This document shows, in pieces, positions 23,105-31,925 of a DNA stretch of 64,000 bases. Position numbers and translations under genes: made by a program. Numbering within the stretch: position 1 is the stretch's first letter; every line of letters starts with the position of its first letter. The DNA comes from Oscillospiraceae bacterium (lineage in GTDB: Bacteria; Bacillota; Clostridia; Oscillospirales; Ruminococcaceae). The notes beneath the pieces are model-generated. The model saw only the letters and a program-made list of their open reading frames with translations. It made no database searches and was not told where the DNA came from. Location: the NCBI GenBank assembly GCA_017550285.1, contig JAFZPP010000011.1:1-64000 (forward strand). The letters run 5' to 3'.

Positions 23105-24830
23105 TCAGTTGAAGCGGCTGCTTGCATTCTGCGGCAGTCTGATGATGCTTTCCGCCGTGACGGCAGGTCTGCCTGCATTTGCAGAGACCGATCCTGCCGA
23201 AGAAACCGTGACCGAAGCTGAGGCGGAAACGCCGGAGGACAGTGCAGAGGATGCCGCGGAGGACAGTGAAGAAGCGGACGGTGATGCCGCTGATGATGAC
23301 GAAACGGATGCTGCCGAGGATGAAACGGACGCAGATGCTGCGGATGCAGACGTCATCACCGATGAGAATACCTTTATTGTCGGGAAGATCGGCTACCGGA
23401 AACTTGAATCCGGCAGGGAGGCTGCGGTCAGCTATGTCGATCAGAATGCGACGGAGGTCGAGATTCCCGCGGAAGCCGAGGGCTTTGCGGTGACGCGGAT
23501 TGACGAGGGCGCATTCAGTCAGTGCACGGTGCTGGAATCGGTGAAAATTCCCGATTCGGTGACTGTGATTGCTGCCGGTGCATTCTATTACTGCTTTGCA
23601 CTCAAATCTCTGGAGATTCCGGATTCCGTCACCGAGATCGGCAGCTATGCCTTTGCAAACTGCTATGCGCTGCACAGCATCAGGCTGCCTGCGAATCTGC
23701 GCACGATTCCGGAGTATGCGTTCTATTATGATATCGGGCTTGAAGATATCACGATTCCGCCGGCGACCGACAAGATCGGCACACAGAGCTTTGCTTACTG
23801 CTGCTCGCTGAGAAATCTGTCGATTCCGGCATCGGTTACAACGATTGACGATCTTGCGTTTGTCTCCTGCATGGGGATAGAGTCCTTTGCCGTGGATAAG
23901 GATAATCCGGCATATGCGTCGGATGAGAGCGGTATTCTGATGAATGCAAACCGGACGCGGCTTGTCGCCTATCCTTCCGGTTTGCAGAATGAATCCTATG
24001 AAGTACCGTCTACGGTCAAGTCGATTGCGCCGTATGCATTTTCCGGCGCGGTCAAGCTGAAAAACGTGTCGCTGCCGGAGAATCTGGAGGAGCTCGGAGA
24101 CGGCGTCTTCTCCGACTGTCAGAATCTCGAGAAGATCACGTTCCCCTGCCGCGTTTCTGCGATTCCTGCCTGCTTCTTTGCGGGCTGTGCAAGTCTGAAG
24201 CAGTTTTCGATTCCGAAGACGGTTACCTCGATTGCCGAAAGCGCCTTCTACGGCTGCGAAAGCCTGACGGAGATGCTGATTCCGGAGTCCGTGACCGAGA
24301 TTCGCGCATGGGCATTCTACGGCTGCACGGGCTTGCAGTCGCTCCGGATTCCGAACAGCGTTACGGAGATCGGCGACCATGCAATCGGCTTCTGCCCCGG
24401 TCCTGCGAAGGAGGACGGCACAACCGATACCGAAATCCACTCCGGCTTCCTGCTTGAGGGCGGCGCGGATTCCGCAGCGAAAACGTATGCTTCGGAGAAC
24501 GGCATTGCCTTCAAACAGGTCGGTCTGAGCAGCAATATGATTACCGGCATCATCATCGGCGGACTGGTTCTGCTGGCGGCTGTTGTGATGCTTCTGCTGC
24601 ATCAGCGGGCAAAAAAGACGGCTCCCGCCGGAGCGGAGGATGCGCCGGAAACCGTGCCGGAGCCGGCGAATGACCCGAATTATACCAGCATCCTCGAGGA
24701 GGATGAGGAGGACCCCTACGACAGAAGCTACGGCTTCCCGACAGAGGACCCTGAAGATACGGCAGACGAAGCGGCAGAGCCGGAGGCGGAGGACGCAGCC
24801 GGTGCAGCATCCGGAGAGGACGCAGAATAA
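23091..24830 (+). CDS. BspA-like leucine-rich surface protein with C-terminal membrane anchor (second copy)
   Basis: This 579-residue paralogue of the preceding protein has a signal peptide ending near PAFA (about 31), a long Asp/Glu/Ala segment (about 32-90), and ten or more BspA-like repeats (for example IPDSVTVIAAGAFYYCFAL) from about 120 to 450. A membrane helix at about 482-504 (ITGIIIGGLVLLAAVVMLLL) is followed by an acidic C-terminal tail. The start is ATG 23091 or 23094, with GAGGAG just upstream inside the first copy. The surface topology matches its neighbour, and the GT2 gene follows after 34 bp in the same operon. Confidence 0.85.
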   Translation: MMKRNQLKRLLAFCGSLMMLSAVTAGLPAFAETDPAEETVTEAEAETPEDSAEDAAEDSEEADGDAADDDETDAAEDETDADAADADVITDENTFIVGKIGYRKLESGREAAVSYVDQNATEVEIPAEAEGFAVTRIDEGAFSQCTVLESVKIPDSVTVIAAGAFYYCFALKSLEIPDSVTEIGSYAFANCYALHSIRLPANLRTIPEYAFYYDIGLEDITIPPATDKIGTQSFAYCCSLRNLSIPASVTTIDDLAFVSCMGIESFAVDKDNPAYASDESGILMNANRTRLVAYPSGLQNESYEVPSTVKSIAPYAFSGAVKLKNVSLPENLEELGDGVFSDCQNLEKITFPCRVSAIPACFFAGCASLKQFSIPKTVTSIAESAFYGCESLTEMLIPESVTEIRAWAFYGCTGLQSLRIPNSVTEIGDHAIGFCPGPAKEDGTTDTEIHSGFLLEGGADSAAKTYASENGIAFKQVGLSSNMITGIIIGGLVLLAAVVMLLLHQRAKKTAPAGAEDAPETVPEPANDPNYTSILEEDEEDPYDRSYGFPTEDPEDTADEAAEPEAEDAAGAASGEDAE

Positions 24831-24864
24831 ACCGTTCGTTCAGACGGAAAGGAGTCTTTGTATC

Positions 24865-25848
24865 ATGCAGACGGCGGAAACGCTGTATATGGTGATCCCC
24901 TGCTACAATGAGGAAGCGGTGCTGCACGAAACCGCCGCGCGCTTACAGGAAAAATATACGGCTCTGCGCGAAAAGGGAATGATCTCCGCAGAGAGTCGGA
25001 TTGTCTTTGTCAATGACGGCTCGAAGGATCAGACATGGCAGATCATCTCGGAGCTGCACGCATCCGCGCCGGATTTCTTCTCCGGCATCAATCTCGCGCA
25101 CAATGCAGGGCATCAGAATGCCGTGCTCGCCGGTCTGATGACCGTGAAGGAGCAGTGCGATATGGCGATCTCCATGGATGCCGATTTGCAGGATGATATC
25201 AATGCAATCGACGAAATGGTCGCAAAATACTACGAGGGCAATCAGGTCGTCTACGGCGTCCGCAGCGCGCGCGATACCGATACCTTTTTCAAGAAATTCA
25301 CCGCTGAGGGCTTCTATAAGTTCATGTCGGCAATGGGCGCGGATGTGGTCTACAATCATGCGGATTTCCGTCTGATGAGCCGCCGCGTTCTGCAAGAGCT
25401 CGGGAACTTCCGCGAGGTCAATCTCTTTCTGCGCGGCATGGTTCCGCTGATCGGCTTTCAGAGCTGCAATGTATATTATGAGCGTGCGGAGCGCTTTGCC
25501 GGAGAGAGCAAGTATCCGCTGAAAAAGATGCTTGCCTTTGCAATCAACGGCATTACGTCATTCAGCATCAAGCCGCTGCGCATGATTACGACAATCGGTC
25601 TGTTGATGTTTCTTCTGAGCACGGCGGCGTTCATCTGGGCGTTTATCGTCAAGCTGACGGGGCATTCCGAGCTCGGCTGGTCGAGTACGATGTGTTCGAT
25701 CTGGCTGATCGGCGGCTTGCAGCTGCTCGCACTCGGCATCATCGGCGAATATATCGGCAAAATCTATGCGGAGGTCAAGCAGCGCCCGCGCTATATCATC
25801 GCGGAGTATCTCAATACCGAAGCGGACGGCAAATCCGAAACCGAATAA
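24865..25848 (+). CDS. GT2 family membrane glycosyltransferase (polyprenyl-phosphate type)
   Basis: This 327-residue enzyme has a GT-A domain with VIPCYNEE at about 10-17, FVNDGSKD at 48-55 and the metal-binding DAD at 105-107, then two C-terminal membrane helices (about 240-262 and 275-297). This architecture is that of GtrB/DPM1-like transferases, which load a sugar onto undecaprenyl phosphate for delivery across the membrane. AAAGGAG precedes ATG 24865. As last gene of the operon with two surface proteins, it may decorate them or the cell wall; the sugar is unknown. Confidence 0.88.
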   Translation: MQTAETLYMVIPCYNEEAVLHETAARLQEKYTALREKGMISAESRIVFVNDGSKDQTWQIISELHASAPDFFSGINLAHNAGHQNAVLAGLMTVKEQCDMAISMDADLQDDINAIDEMVAKYYEGNQVVYGVRSARDTDTFFKKFTAEGFYKFMSAMGADVVYNHADFRLMSRRVLQELGNFREVNLFLRGMVPLIGFQSCNVYYERAERFAGESKYPLKKMLAFAINGITSFSIKPLRMITTIGLLMFLLSTAAFIWAFIVKLTGHSELGWSSTMCSIWLIGGLQLLALGIIGEYIGKIYAEVKQRPRYIIAEYLNTEADGKSETE

Positions 25849-25854
25849 ATGTTC

Positions 25855-25893
25855 AGCCGGACTGTATCCTGACGGATGCGGTCCGGCTTTTTC
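25855..25893 (+). terminator. Terminator of the surface protein/GT2 operon
   Basis: AGCCGGAC (25855-25862) pairs with GTCCGGCT (25881-25888), followed by a T-run. Confidence 0.85.
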
Positions 25894-26001
25894 CGCCGCA
25901 GGGGCGTCTCAGAGCGGCGGCGCGAAGGAATCTTCCGCAGATTGACGCAAATTATGCGGAATCCATGCGGTTTTTTCTGCATTTTATTTTTGATTTTTCC
26001 C

Positions 26002-26030
26002 TTGCTTTTTTTTGCTGTATAGGGTATAAT
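26002..26030 (+). promoter_or_regulatory. Promoter of the second GT2 gene
   Basis: TTGCTT (26002-26007), 17 bp, TATAAT (26025-26030). Confidence 0.75.
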
Positions 26031-26092
26031 ATATAGTGTATGATTATGCGAACTCGCGGCTGCTGCCGTGCTGTCCGGACAGGAGGATCAAC

Positions 26093-28213
26093 GTGGAAGA
26101 AAAAAAGCTCATCTCGATCATTGTACCTTGCTATAACGAGCAGGAAGTCCTGCCGATGTTCTATAAGGAAATCACCAAGGTCTCGGCATCCATGCAGGCG
26201 GACAATCCTGAACTCGAATTTGAATATCTGTTTATCGACGACGGCTCCAAGGACCGCACACTCCGTACCCTGCGGATTATGGCGAAATATGACAAGCGTG
26301 TCCGCTACATCTCCTTCTCGCGCAATTTCGGCAAGGAGGCGGGCATTTACGCGGGTCTCTCCAATGCAAAGGGCGATTACTGCGTGGTCATGGACGCCGA
26401 TTTGCAGCATCCGCCGAAATTCCTGCCGGAAATGTATGCCGCTGTTTCGAGCGGAGAATATGACTGCGCCACGACGCGCAGAGTCAGCCGCGAGGGCGAA
26501 TCCAAGGTTCGCTCGTGGTTTGCGAGACTGTTCTACAAGCTGATGAACCACATTTCGCAGACCGAGATCGTGGACGGCGCACAGGATTTCCGCTTTATGT
26601 CGCGGCAGATGGTCGATGCGGTGCTCTCCATGAGCGAATACAACCGCTTCTCCAAGGGCATTTTCTCCTGGGTCGGCTTCCGCGTCAAGTATCTGGAATA
26701 TGAAAATGTCGAGCGTGCGGCAGGCAAGAGCGCATGGAGCTTCTGGGGTCTGTTCGGCTATTCGCTCGAGGGCATTATCGGCTTCTCGACCGCGCCGCTG
26801 ACTGCAACGGCTGCAATCGGCTTTATCTCCTGTCTGATCGGTCTGATTCTGCTGATCTTCACGATCTGCAAGCGCCTGATCATCGGCGGCGACCCGCTCG
26901 GCTATCCGACAACGACCTGCTGCGTGGTATTCTTCGGCGGCTTGCAGGTGTTCTGCACCGGCATTCTGGGACTGTATCTCGGAAAGACCTATCTTGAGGT
27001 CAAGCACCGCCCGATCTATCTGGTGCGTGAGACCGAGGAGACTGCTGACAAGTTCCCTGAGCCGAAGGATGATGCGGCAGAGGATGCCGGTTCCGACGAG
27101 GACAGCGAAGCCGCAGAGGAGCGCTCCGCAGAGGCGGATGAAACCGCAAAGAAGCTCGAAAAGGCAAAGCGCATCAAGCAGGAGGCTGACGAGGAATTCA
27201 ACGCAATCGTCGATGCTGCGTTTGCAGATGATGCCAAAGCAGAGGATGCGAAGGATGATGCATCCGAAGCTGACGATGAAGAAGCAGACGACGCTGAGTA
27301 TGAAGATGATGACGCAGAAGACGATGATGAATACGAAGATGATGATGACGAATACGAAGATGACGACACAGAAGAAGACGATGATGAATACGAAGATGAT
27401 GATGACGAATACGAAGATGACGACGCAGAAGAAGACGATGACGAATACGAAGATGACGACGCAGAAGAAGACGATGATGAATATGAAGATGACGATGAAG
27501 AAGATGATGATGAATATGAAGATGACGATGAAGAAGATGATGACGAATATGAAGATGACGACGAAGACGAATATGAAGATGATACTGATGATGCGGACGA
27601 TGCATCTGAGAAAGACAGCGTAACCGCAGAACAGCCGAAGAAGGAAAAATTCGAGGTCAAGATCGACTATGACAGCATTGACTTCGATGATGAGGAGGAT
27701 GTTGCGCCTGCAAAGCGCAGGGCGAACGAAAAGACTGCCGAAGAGAAAAAGCCTGCGCCTGCCGAGCCGGATTCCGACGATGTATTCGAGGATATCCCTG
27801 ACGATGAAGCAGAGGCAGTGCCCGTAAAGGAAAAGCGCCGCAGCGATGCGGATGAGCTCGATGAGGATATGGCATTCTTTGAGGATACGCCGTCCTTTGC
27901 AGAGCGTGCCGGCGGGTTCTTCTCCTCGCTGAAGGAGAAGCTCGCGGACCTCAAGGATTCGATAGTGGGCAAGCTCCAGCATGATCCGCTTGAGGATGAG
28001 GAGTTCGCTGCACTGGCAGAGGAGCTCGACGACGACTTCGACGATGATTTCGACGATGACCCTGATGATCTGTATGACGATGCGGAGGATGATGCGGACG
28101 TTGCAGATACCCGCTACACCGCAAAGCATGCCGATGATGATGATTTTGATGAGACCGACGATGATTTCGATGAAGAAGAGGACGACAGCACCTACAAGGG
28201 CGCGCACTTCTGA
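26093..28213 (+). CDS. GT2 family membrane glycosyltransferase with giant acidic repeat tail
   Basis: This 706-residue protein has a GT-A domain (SIIVPCYNEQ at about 8-17, FIDDGSKDRT at 47-56, DADLQHPP at 101-108) and two membrane helices near 240-300, as in polyprenyl-phosphate glycosyltransferases. Residues from about 320 to the end are almost all Asp, Glu and Ala. A tandem run of units such as EDDDEYEDDD lies at about 401-500, and a shorter helical segment (residues 600-630) precedes another Asp-rich end. The catalytic part matches usual family length; the extra 390 residues are abnormal. The start is GTG 26093, with AGGAGG 6 nt upstream. It is a paralogue of the previous GT2. Confidence 0.85.
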   Translation: MEEKKLISIIVPCYNEQEVLPMFYKEITKVSASMQADNPELEFEYLFIDDGSKDRTLRTLRIMAKYDKRVRYISFSRNFGKEAGIYAGLSNAKGDYCVVMDADLQHPPKFLPEMYAAVSSGEYDCATTRRVSREGESKVRSWFARLFYKLMNHISQTEIVDGAQDFRFMSRQMVDAVLSMSEYNRFSKGIFSWVGFRVKYLEYENVERAAGKSAWSFWGLFGYSLEGIIGFSTAPLTATAAIGFISCLIGLILLIFTICKRLIIGGDPLGYPTTTCCVVFFGGLQVFCTGILGLYLGKTYLEVKHRPIYLVRETEETADKFPEPKDDAAEDAGSDEDSEAAEERSAEADETAKKLEKAKRIKQEADEEFNAIVDAAFADDAKAEDAKDDASEADDEEADDAEYEDDDAEDDDEYEDDDDEYEDDDTEEDDDEYEDDDDEYEDDDAEEDDDEYEDDDAEEDDDEYEDDDEEDDDEYEDDDEEDDDEYEDDDEDEYEDDTDDADDASEKDSVTAEQPKKEKFEVKIDYDSIDFDDEEDVAPAKRRANEKTAEEKKPAPAEPDSDDVFEDIPDDEAEAVPVKEKRRSDADELDEDMAFFEDTPSFAERAGGFFSSLKEKLADLKDSIVGKLQHDPLEDEEFAALAEELDDDFDDDFDDDPDDLYDDAEDDADVADTRYTAKHADDDDFDETDDDFDEEEDDSTYKGAHF
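27295..27590 (+). repeat. Tandem low-complexity repeat encoding Asp/Glu/Tyr units
   Basis: About 300 bp of near-repeats of GAAGATGACGA and GACGATGATGAATA type code for EDDDEYEDDD-like units in frame. Slippage could change tail length between strains. Confidence 0.85.
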
Positions 28214-28255
28214 TCCCGTCATACGGTCTGAACGCTGTGGAAAGGAACGCCGCCT

Positions 28256-29278
28256 ATGAACCGCCGCCTGAAGCTGCTGATTCTTGTGCTGATGTTTGCC
28301 GTGCTCATTCTGAGCGCCGCGATTCTCAGCTTCCGGCTGGCTTCTCCGGCAGGCGGAACGCCCGAACCGGAAGCGCAGCCCGCCGGCAACCGGAATTCCG
28401 TCACGCTGTTTGAAGGCGCGAGCGGTCTCTGGGGCGCTGCCAATGCAAACGGCAGAGTGCTGATCGAGCCGAACTGGCGCTATCTGCGCATCATGAGCGA
28501 TTCGGTTCTGATTGCACGCAAAAACGGCAGCAAATCCAATGCATACGGATTGATCCGGACGAACGGTGAGCCGCTGGTCGCGTTTATTTATCATTCAATC
28601 ACGCAGGCTGCCGCTGCAAATCCCGATCTCTGGATCGCAGCATTTGAGGAGAACGGCAGGCAGTATTATCATCTCTATCATGCGGACGGCACACGCTGGT
28701 CCGATACGGCATGGGATGCCTGCAATTATACCGGCGGAACGCTCACGCTGGAATCCGGCAGCAGCCGCAGGGAAGGCGTGCTGCATGACCGCTCAATCGA
28801 GTGGACGGACTGGCAGACGGAGTATCCCGTCGGGCTGCATGCGCTGACGGTCGGTTTTGACGAAGCGGCGCTCAAGCGTCTGCCGCCTGTGGAAACACTT
28901 GATGACATCGGCGAAGCATCTGCCGCGTATCTGCGCTATCTGTTCATTACGAAGCAGCCGGATGCGTCGATGATGCCGCAGGAAAACAGTGCCGGACTCC
29001 GCACCGATTACCGCTATATCTCCTGCCGCCTTGTCTCTGCGGAGATCAGCCGCGTCAAGGCGCTCGAAACCGAAGGTCTGCCCTCCTATTTTGTGCAGAT
29101 GCAGGTAAAATATCAGGTTCTGAACAGTACGGGCGGCATTGAGGATGTCATCCGGACGTCCATGCAGCTGACCCTCACGCGCAATGCATCGACCGGCGCG
29201 CTGACCTATACCGGTTTCAGCGATGCGCAGATGCGTGCGACCGGTGCCGTGACCGGAAGAAAAAACACGGCAGCATAA
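28256..29278 (+). CDS. Signal-anchored WG-repeat-like protein
   Basis: This 340-residue protein has an N-terminal signal anchor (about 6-27) and an extracellular domain. Residues 50-115 look like WG (KWG) repeats: LWGAANANGRVLIEPNWRYL followed by AYGLIRTNGEPLVAFIYHSI. The C-terminal half is not recognised. AAAGGA precedes the ATG. It follows the acidic-tail glycosyltransferase by 42 bp and is probably co-transcribed with it, which suggests an envelope role. Confidence 0.6.
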   Translation: MNRRLKLLILVLMFAVLILSAAILSFRLASPAGGTPEPEAQPAGNRNSVTLFEGASGLWGAANANGRVLIEPNWRYLRIMSDSVLIARKNGSKSNAYGLIRTNGEPLVAFIYHSITQAAAANPDLWIAAFEENGRQYYHLYHADGTRWSDTAWDACNYTGGTLTLESGSSRREGVLHDRSIEWTDWQTEYPVGLHALTVGFDEAALKRLPPVETLDDIGEASAAYLRYLFITKQPDASMMPQENSAGLRTDYRYISCRLVSAEISRVKALETEGLPSYFVQMQVKYQVLNSTGGIEDVIRTSMQLTLTRNASTGALTYTGFSDAQMRATGAVTGRKNTAA

Positions 29279-29367
29279 AACAGTCAGAGATTCGCAGATG
29301 TGCGCAAAGCGGCGCCGTCTGGAATATTGATACATATTCACCCCCCTTGAAAGGAGCTATCTCAATC

Positions 29368-29865
29368 ATGAAAAAGGTTGCAGTCATCATGGGAAGCGAC
29401 AGCGATTTTCCTGTCGTCAAGGGCGCTCTGACGGAGCTCAAGAGCTTCGGCGTCCCGTTTGAGGCGCATGTCATGAGTGCACACAGAACCCCTGCACTTG
29501 CTGCGGAATTCGCGCAGAATGCCGAGAAAAACGGCTTCGGCGTCATCATCTGTGCAGCAGGCATGGCGGCACATCTTGCCGGTGTCATTGCCGGTCATAC
29601 CACGCTGCCGGTCATCGGCATTCCCTGCAAGGGCGCACAGCTCGACGGGCTCGATGCACTTCTGGCAACGGTCATGATGCCCTCCGGCATTCCGGTCGCA
29701 ACGGTTGCCGTGGACGGCGCAAAGAATGCGGCAATCCTCGCGGTGCAGATGCTTGCGATCTCCGATGAAGGACTTGCAGCACAGCTCAAGGCACGCAAAT
29801 CCGAGATGATCGTCGGCGTGCGGAAGAAGGATGCAGCTTTGCAGGAGATGATCGCGGAGCTGTAA
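29368..29865 (+). CDS. purE: N5-carboxyaminoimidazole ribonucleotide mutase (PurE)
   Basis: This 165-residue enzyme makes CAIR in purine synthesis. [20 protein letters not shown] and the [17 protein letters not shown] loop are typical, and [14 protein letters not shown] supports a class I type that uses N5-CAIR made by PurK. No purK is seen in this window. The start is ATG 29368; GGAG lies about 11 nt upstream, and the frame start at 29347 coincides with that ribosome site. It is the first gene of the purine cluster, and I see no convincing promoter or riboswitch in the 89 bp upstream. Confidence 0.95.
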   Translation: MKKVAVIMGSDSDFPVVKGALTELKSFGVPFEAHVMSAHRTPALAAEFAQNAEKNGFGVIICAAGMAAHLAGVIAGHTTLPVIGIPCKGAQLDGLDALLATVMMPSGIPVATVAVDGAKNAAILAVQMLAISDEGLAAQLKARKSEMIVGVRKKDAALQEMIAEL

Positions 29866-29878
29866 CAGGTGATGTGAT

Positions 29879-30658
29879 ATGGTCATATGTTCGCAGTGCG
29901 GAAAGAATATTGCGGTGTGCTTTCCGGCGTCCGCTGACGGCGGAGGAACACAGGGCGAAGGGCTTTGCCTGATCTGTGCAAAGGAACGGAATCTTCCGCT
30001 GCGCACAGAAACGCCCGTCCGTGAGAAAATGACGGAGAATGAGAGCGCACAGGCGCCCGCAGAAGCGCCGGCACCGCAGTCTGCACAGGAGGAAACCTGC
30101 TCCTTCTGCCGGAAGCGGCATCCTGTGATTTTCTCGCAGGCACATGCATACGGGCTGTGCCGCGAATGCGCGTGGCTGCTGTATCCGCAGATTGACATTC
30201 ACAGGGCTGAGACAGAACAGCTTTCTGTAGAAGCTGCGTGCGCAGATGCTGTTCCGCAGAATCCGTGCGGGATATGCGGCATACGCGATGCGCAGGTGCA
30301 TACGTTTGACGGTGAATTCTGTATCGTATGTGCCAAACGGAACAGTATGCCCGAGGCGGACAAATCTGCACGCAGAATGGGCATTGCCGCGGAAGACCTT
30401 GCGGCATTTGTGCAGACGGTCGATGCCGCAGAGCAGCAGGTGCATACCGGCAAAACGGATGCGCCGGCTCCGCAGCAGACAGATGCACCGAGATTCCGGC
30501 TGCTGGATACCTTTGCGGTCGGCGATCAGAACATCCTGATCGTTGCAGATCGGGAGACCGGTGTGCAGTATATGACGAACGTGCGGTTTTCCGGCTTTTC
30601 GCCGCTGCTCGGTCCGGACGGCAGACCGCTGCTGTATCAGAAAGAGGATACAGAATGA
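29879..30658 (+). CDS. Zinc-ribbon protein with C-terminal DUF6440-like domain
   Basis: This 259-residue protein has three cysteine modules. The first uses C4/C7 with C30/C33. The second begins with CSFC and ends with CREC, and the third runs from CGIC to CIVC. They resemble McsA-type zinc fingers (CxxC, about 22 residues, CxxC). The last 50 residues ([32 protein letters not shown]) look like DUF6440. It starts 13 bp after purE. The next gene overlaps its stop codon by ATGA, so the two are coupled. The role inside a purine cluster is unknown. Confidence 0.65.
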   Translation: MVICSQCGKNIAVCFPASADGGGTQGEGLCLICAKERNLPLRTETPVREKMTENESAQAPAEAPAPQSAQEETCSFCRKRHPVIFSQAHAYGLCRECAWLLYPQIDIHRAETEQLSVEAACADAVPQNPCGICGIRDAQVHTFDGEFCIVCAKRNSMPEADKSARRMGIAAEDLAAFVQTVDAAEQQVHTGKTDAPAPQQTDAPRFRLLDTFAVGDQNILIVADRETGVQYMTNVRFSGFSPLLGPDGRPLLYQKEDTE

Positions 30659-31089
30659 CGGAAATGATGCTGTGTGAACAGTGCGGCAAAGAAACCGCAT
30701 CGGTGTTTATATCGGTGCAGCAGGGCGAATCGAAGCGGGAACAGGCACTTTGTCTTCGGTGTGCCAAAAAGAGTCGGATTACGTCTGTTCGGGAATATAT
30801 CAAAGCGCAGAAGCATACAGATACCGCGCTCCGGATGTGTGAACAGTGCGGCGAATTGCCGGCAACAGTTTTTGCCGCTGTGACTGCGAACGGCAAAAAG
30901 CAGAAGCAGGAAGCGTTTTGTGCATTCTGTGCAAGGGAGAGGAATCTTCCGCAGGTCGCGGAAACAATGGCGAGCATGGAAATGTCGGACGAGGAACTCC
31001 GGCAGATTCATGCGGACATCCTGAATCAGGCACAGATGCAGAAGCCGAAGGGCATCCTGCAAAAGCTCAGGCAGATTTTCAAAAGCTGA
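30655..31089 (+). CDS. McsA-like double zinc-finger protein
   Basis: This 144-residue protein has two similar fingers, C7/C10/C33/C36 and C62/C65/C89/C92, each with the McsA-like pattern CEQCG...(A)TVF...; a short helical C-terminus replaces the UVR domain of true McsA. McsA activates the McsB arginine kinase in the stress response; that role is not implied here because mcsB, ctsR and clpC are absent from the window. The ATG overlaps the stop of the previous zinc-ribbon gene (ATGA), and purC follows 55 bp later. Confidence 0.65.
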   Translation: MTEMMLCEQCGKETASVFISVQQGESKREQALCLRCAKKSRITSVREYIKAQKHTDTALRMCEQCGELPATVFAAVTANGKKQKQEAFCAFCARERNLPQVAETMASMEMSDEELRQIHADILNQAQMQKPKGILQKLRQIFKS

Positions 31090-31143
31090 ACAATGCGGAT
31101 TTTCCGCAAATTCATATGTAATCTATTTTAGGAGGAACATAAA

Positions 31144-31863
31144 ATGGCAAATGTAACAAAAGGCGAGCAGCTCTATGAGGGCAAGGCAAAGAAGGTCTTT
31201 GCAACCAGCGATCCCGATCTCGTGATCGTCGATTACAAGGATGATGCAACCGCAGGTGACGGCGCGAAGAAGGGCACAATCAAGGGCAAGGGCGTCATCA
31301 ACAACCAGATGACGAACGTCATGTTCCAGATGCTCGAGAAGGAAGGCGTCCCGACCCACTTCGTCGAGGAGCTTTCCGAGCGCGAGACGCTGGTCAAGAA
31401 GGTTTCGATCGTTCCGCTGGAGGTCATTGTCCGCAATGTTGCAGCCGGCAGCTTTTCCAAGAGAATGGGCGTTGAGGAAGGCAGAAAGCTCCTGACTCCG
31501 ATCCTTGAATTCAGCTACAAGAACGATGAGCTGCACGATCCGTTCATCAACGATTACTATGCACTCGCACTCGGTCTGGCAACCAAGGAAGAGATCGACA
31601 CGATTGCAAAGTATGCATTCAAGGTCAATGAGTTTATGGTCGGCTTCTTCAAGAAAATGAACATCGACCTGATCGACTTCAAGATCGAGTTCGGCAGATT
31701 CCACGGTCAGATCGTCCTCGCAGATGAGATTTCTCCGGACACCTGCCGCTTCTGGGATTCCACCACGCACGAGAAGCTCGATAAGGACCGCTTCCGCAGA
31801 GACATGGGCGGCGTCGAAGAGGCATATCAGGAGATCATGAAGCGCCTGAAGGAAAACGCATAA
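31144..31863 (+). CDS. purC: Phosphoribosylaminoimidazole-succinocarboxamide synthase (SAICAR synthetase)
   Basis: This 239-residue enzyme joins aspartate to CAIR using [12 protein letters not shown] near the N-terminus, the [11 protein letters not shown] loop, the [15 protein letters not shown] motif and the C-terminal [14 protein letters not shown] are all present. GGAGG lies 8 nt before the ATG. Length is normal. It is followed after 62 bp by purF. Confidence 0.98.
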   Translation: MANVTKGEQLYEGKAKKVFATSDPDLVIVDYKDDATAGDGAKKGTIKGKGVINNQMTNVMFQMLEKEGVPTHFVEELSERETLVKKVSIVPLEVIVRNVAAGSFSKRMGVEEGRKLLTPILEFSYKNDELHDPFINDYYALALGLATKEEIDTIAKYAFKVNEFMVGFFKKMNIDLIDFKIEFGRFHGQIVLADEISPDTCRFWDSTTHEKLDKDRFRRDMGGVEEAYQEIMKRLKENA

Positions 31864-31925
31864 GCCGCTGCTTTGCGGTCACTCCCGCATAACGGGGAGC
31901 AATTTGTTGCAATCGGAGGAAGTTT

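Noticed and set aside
22935-24602. A 555-codon minus-strand open frame opposite the second LRR protein
   Set aside because: The plus strand has signal peptide, repeats and anchor in one frame. The minus frame is Cys/Arg-rich and without any motif.
25952-28594. An 880-codon open frame on the minus strand
   Set aside because: It is the antisense of the acidic-tail glycosyltransferase. The Asp/Glu codons read backwards give Ile/Phe/Val runs that look like membrane helices. There is no ribosome site and no family similarity.
28934-29344. Purine riboswitch upstream of purE
   Set aside because: I looked for the conserved xpt-pbuX-type junction and found no three-way junction or terminator in the short spacer before purE.
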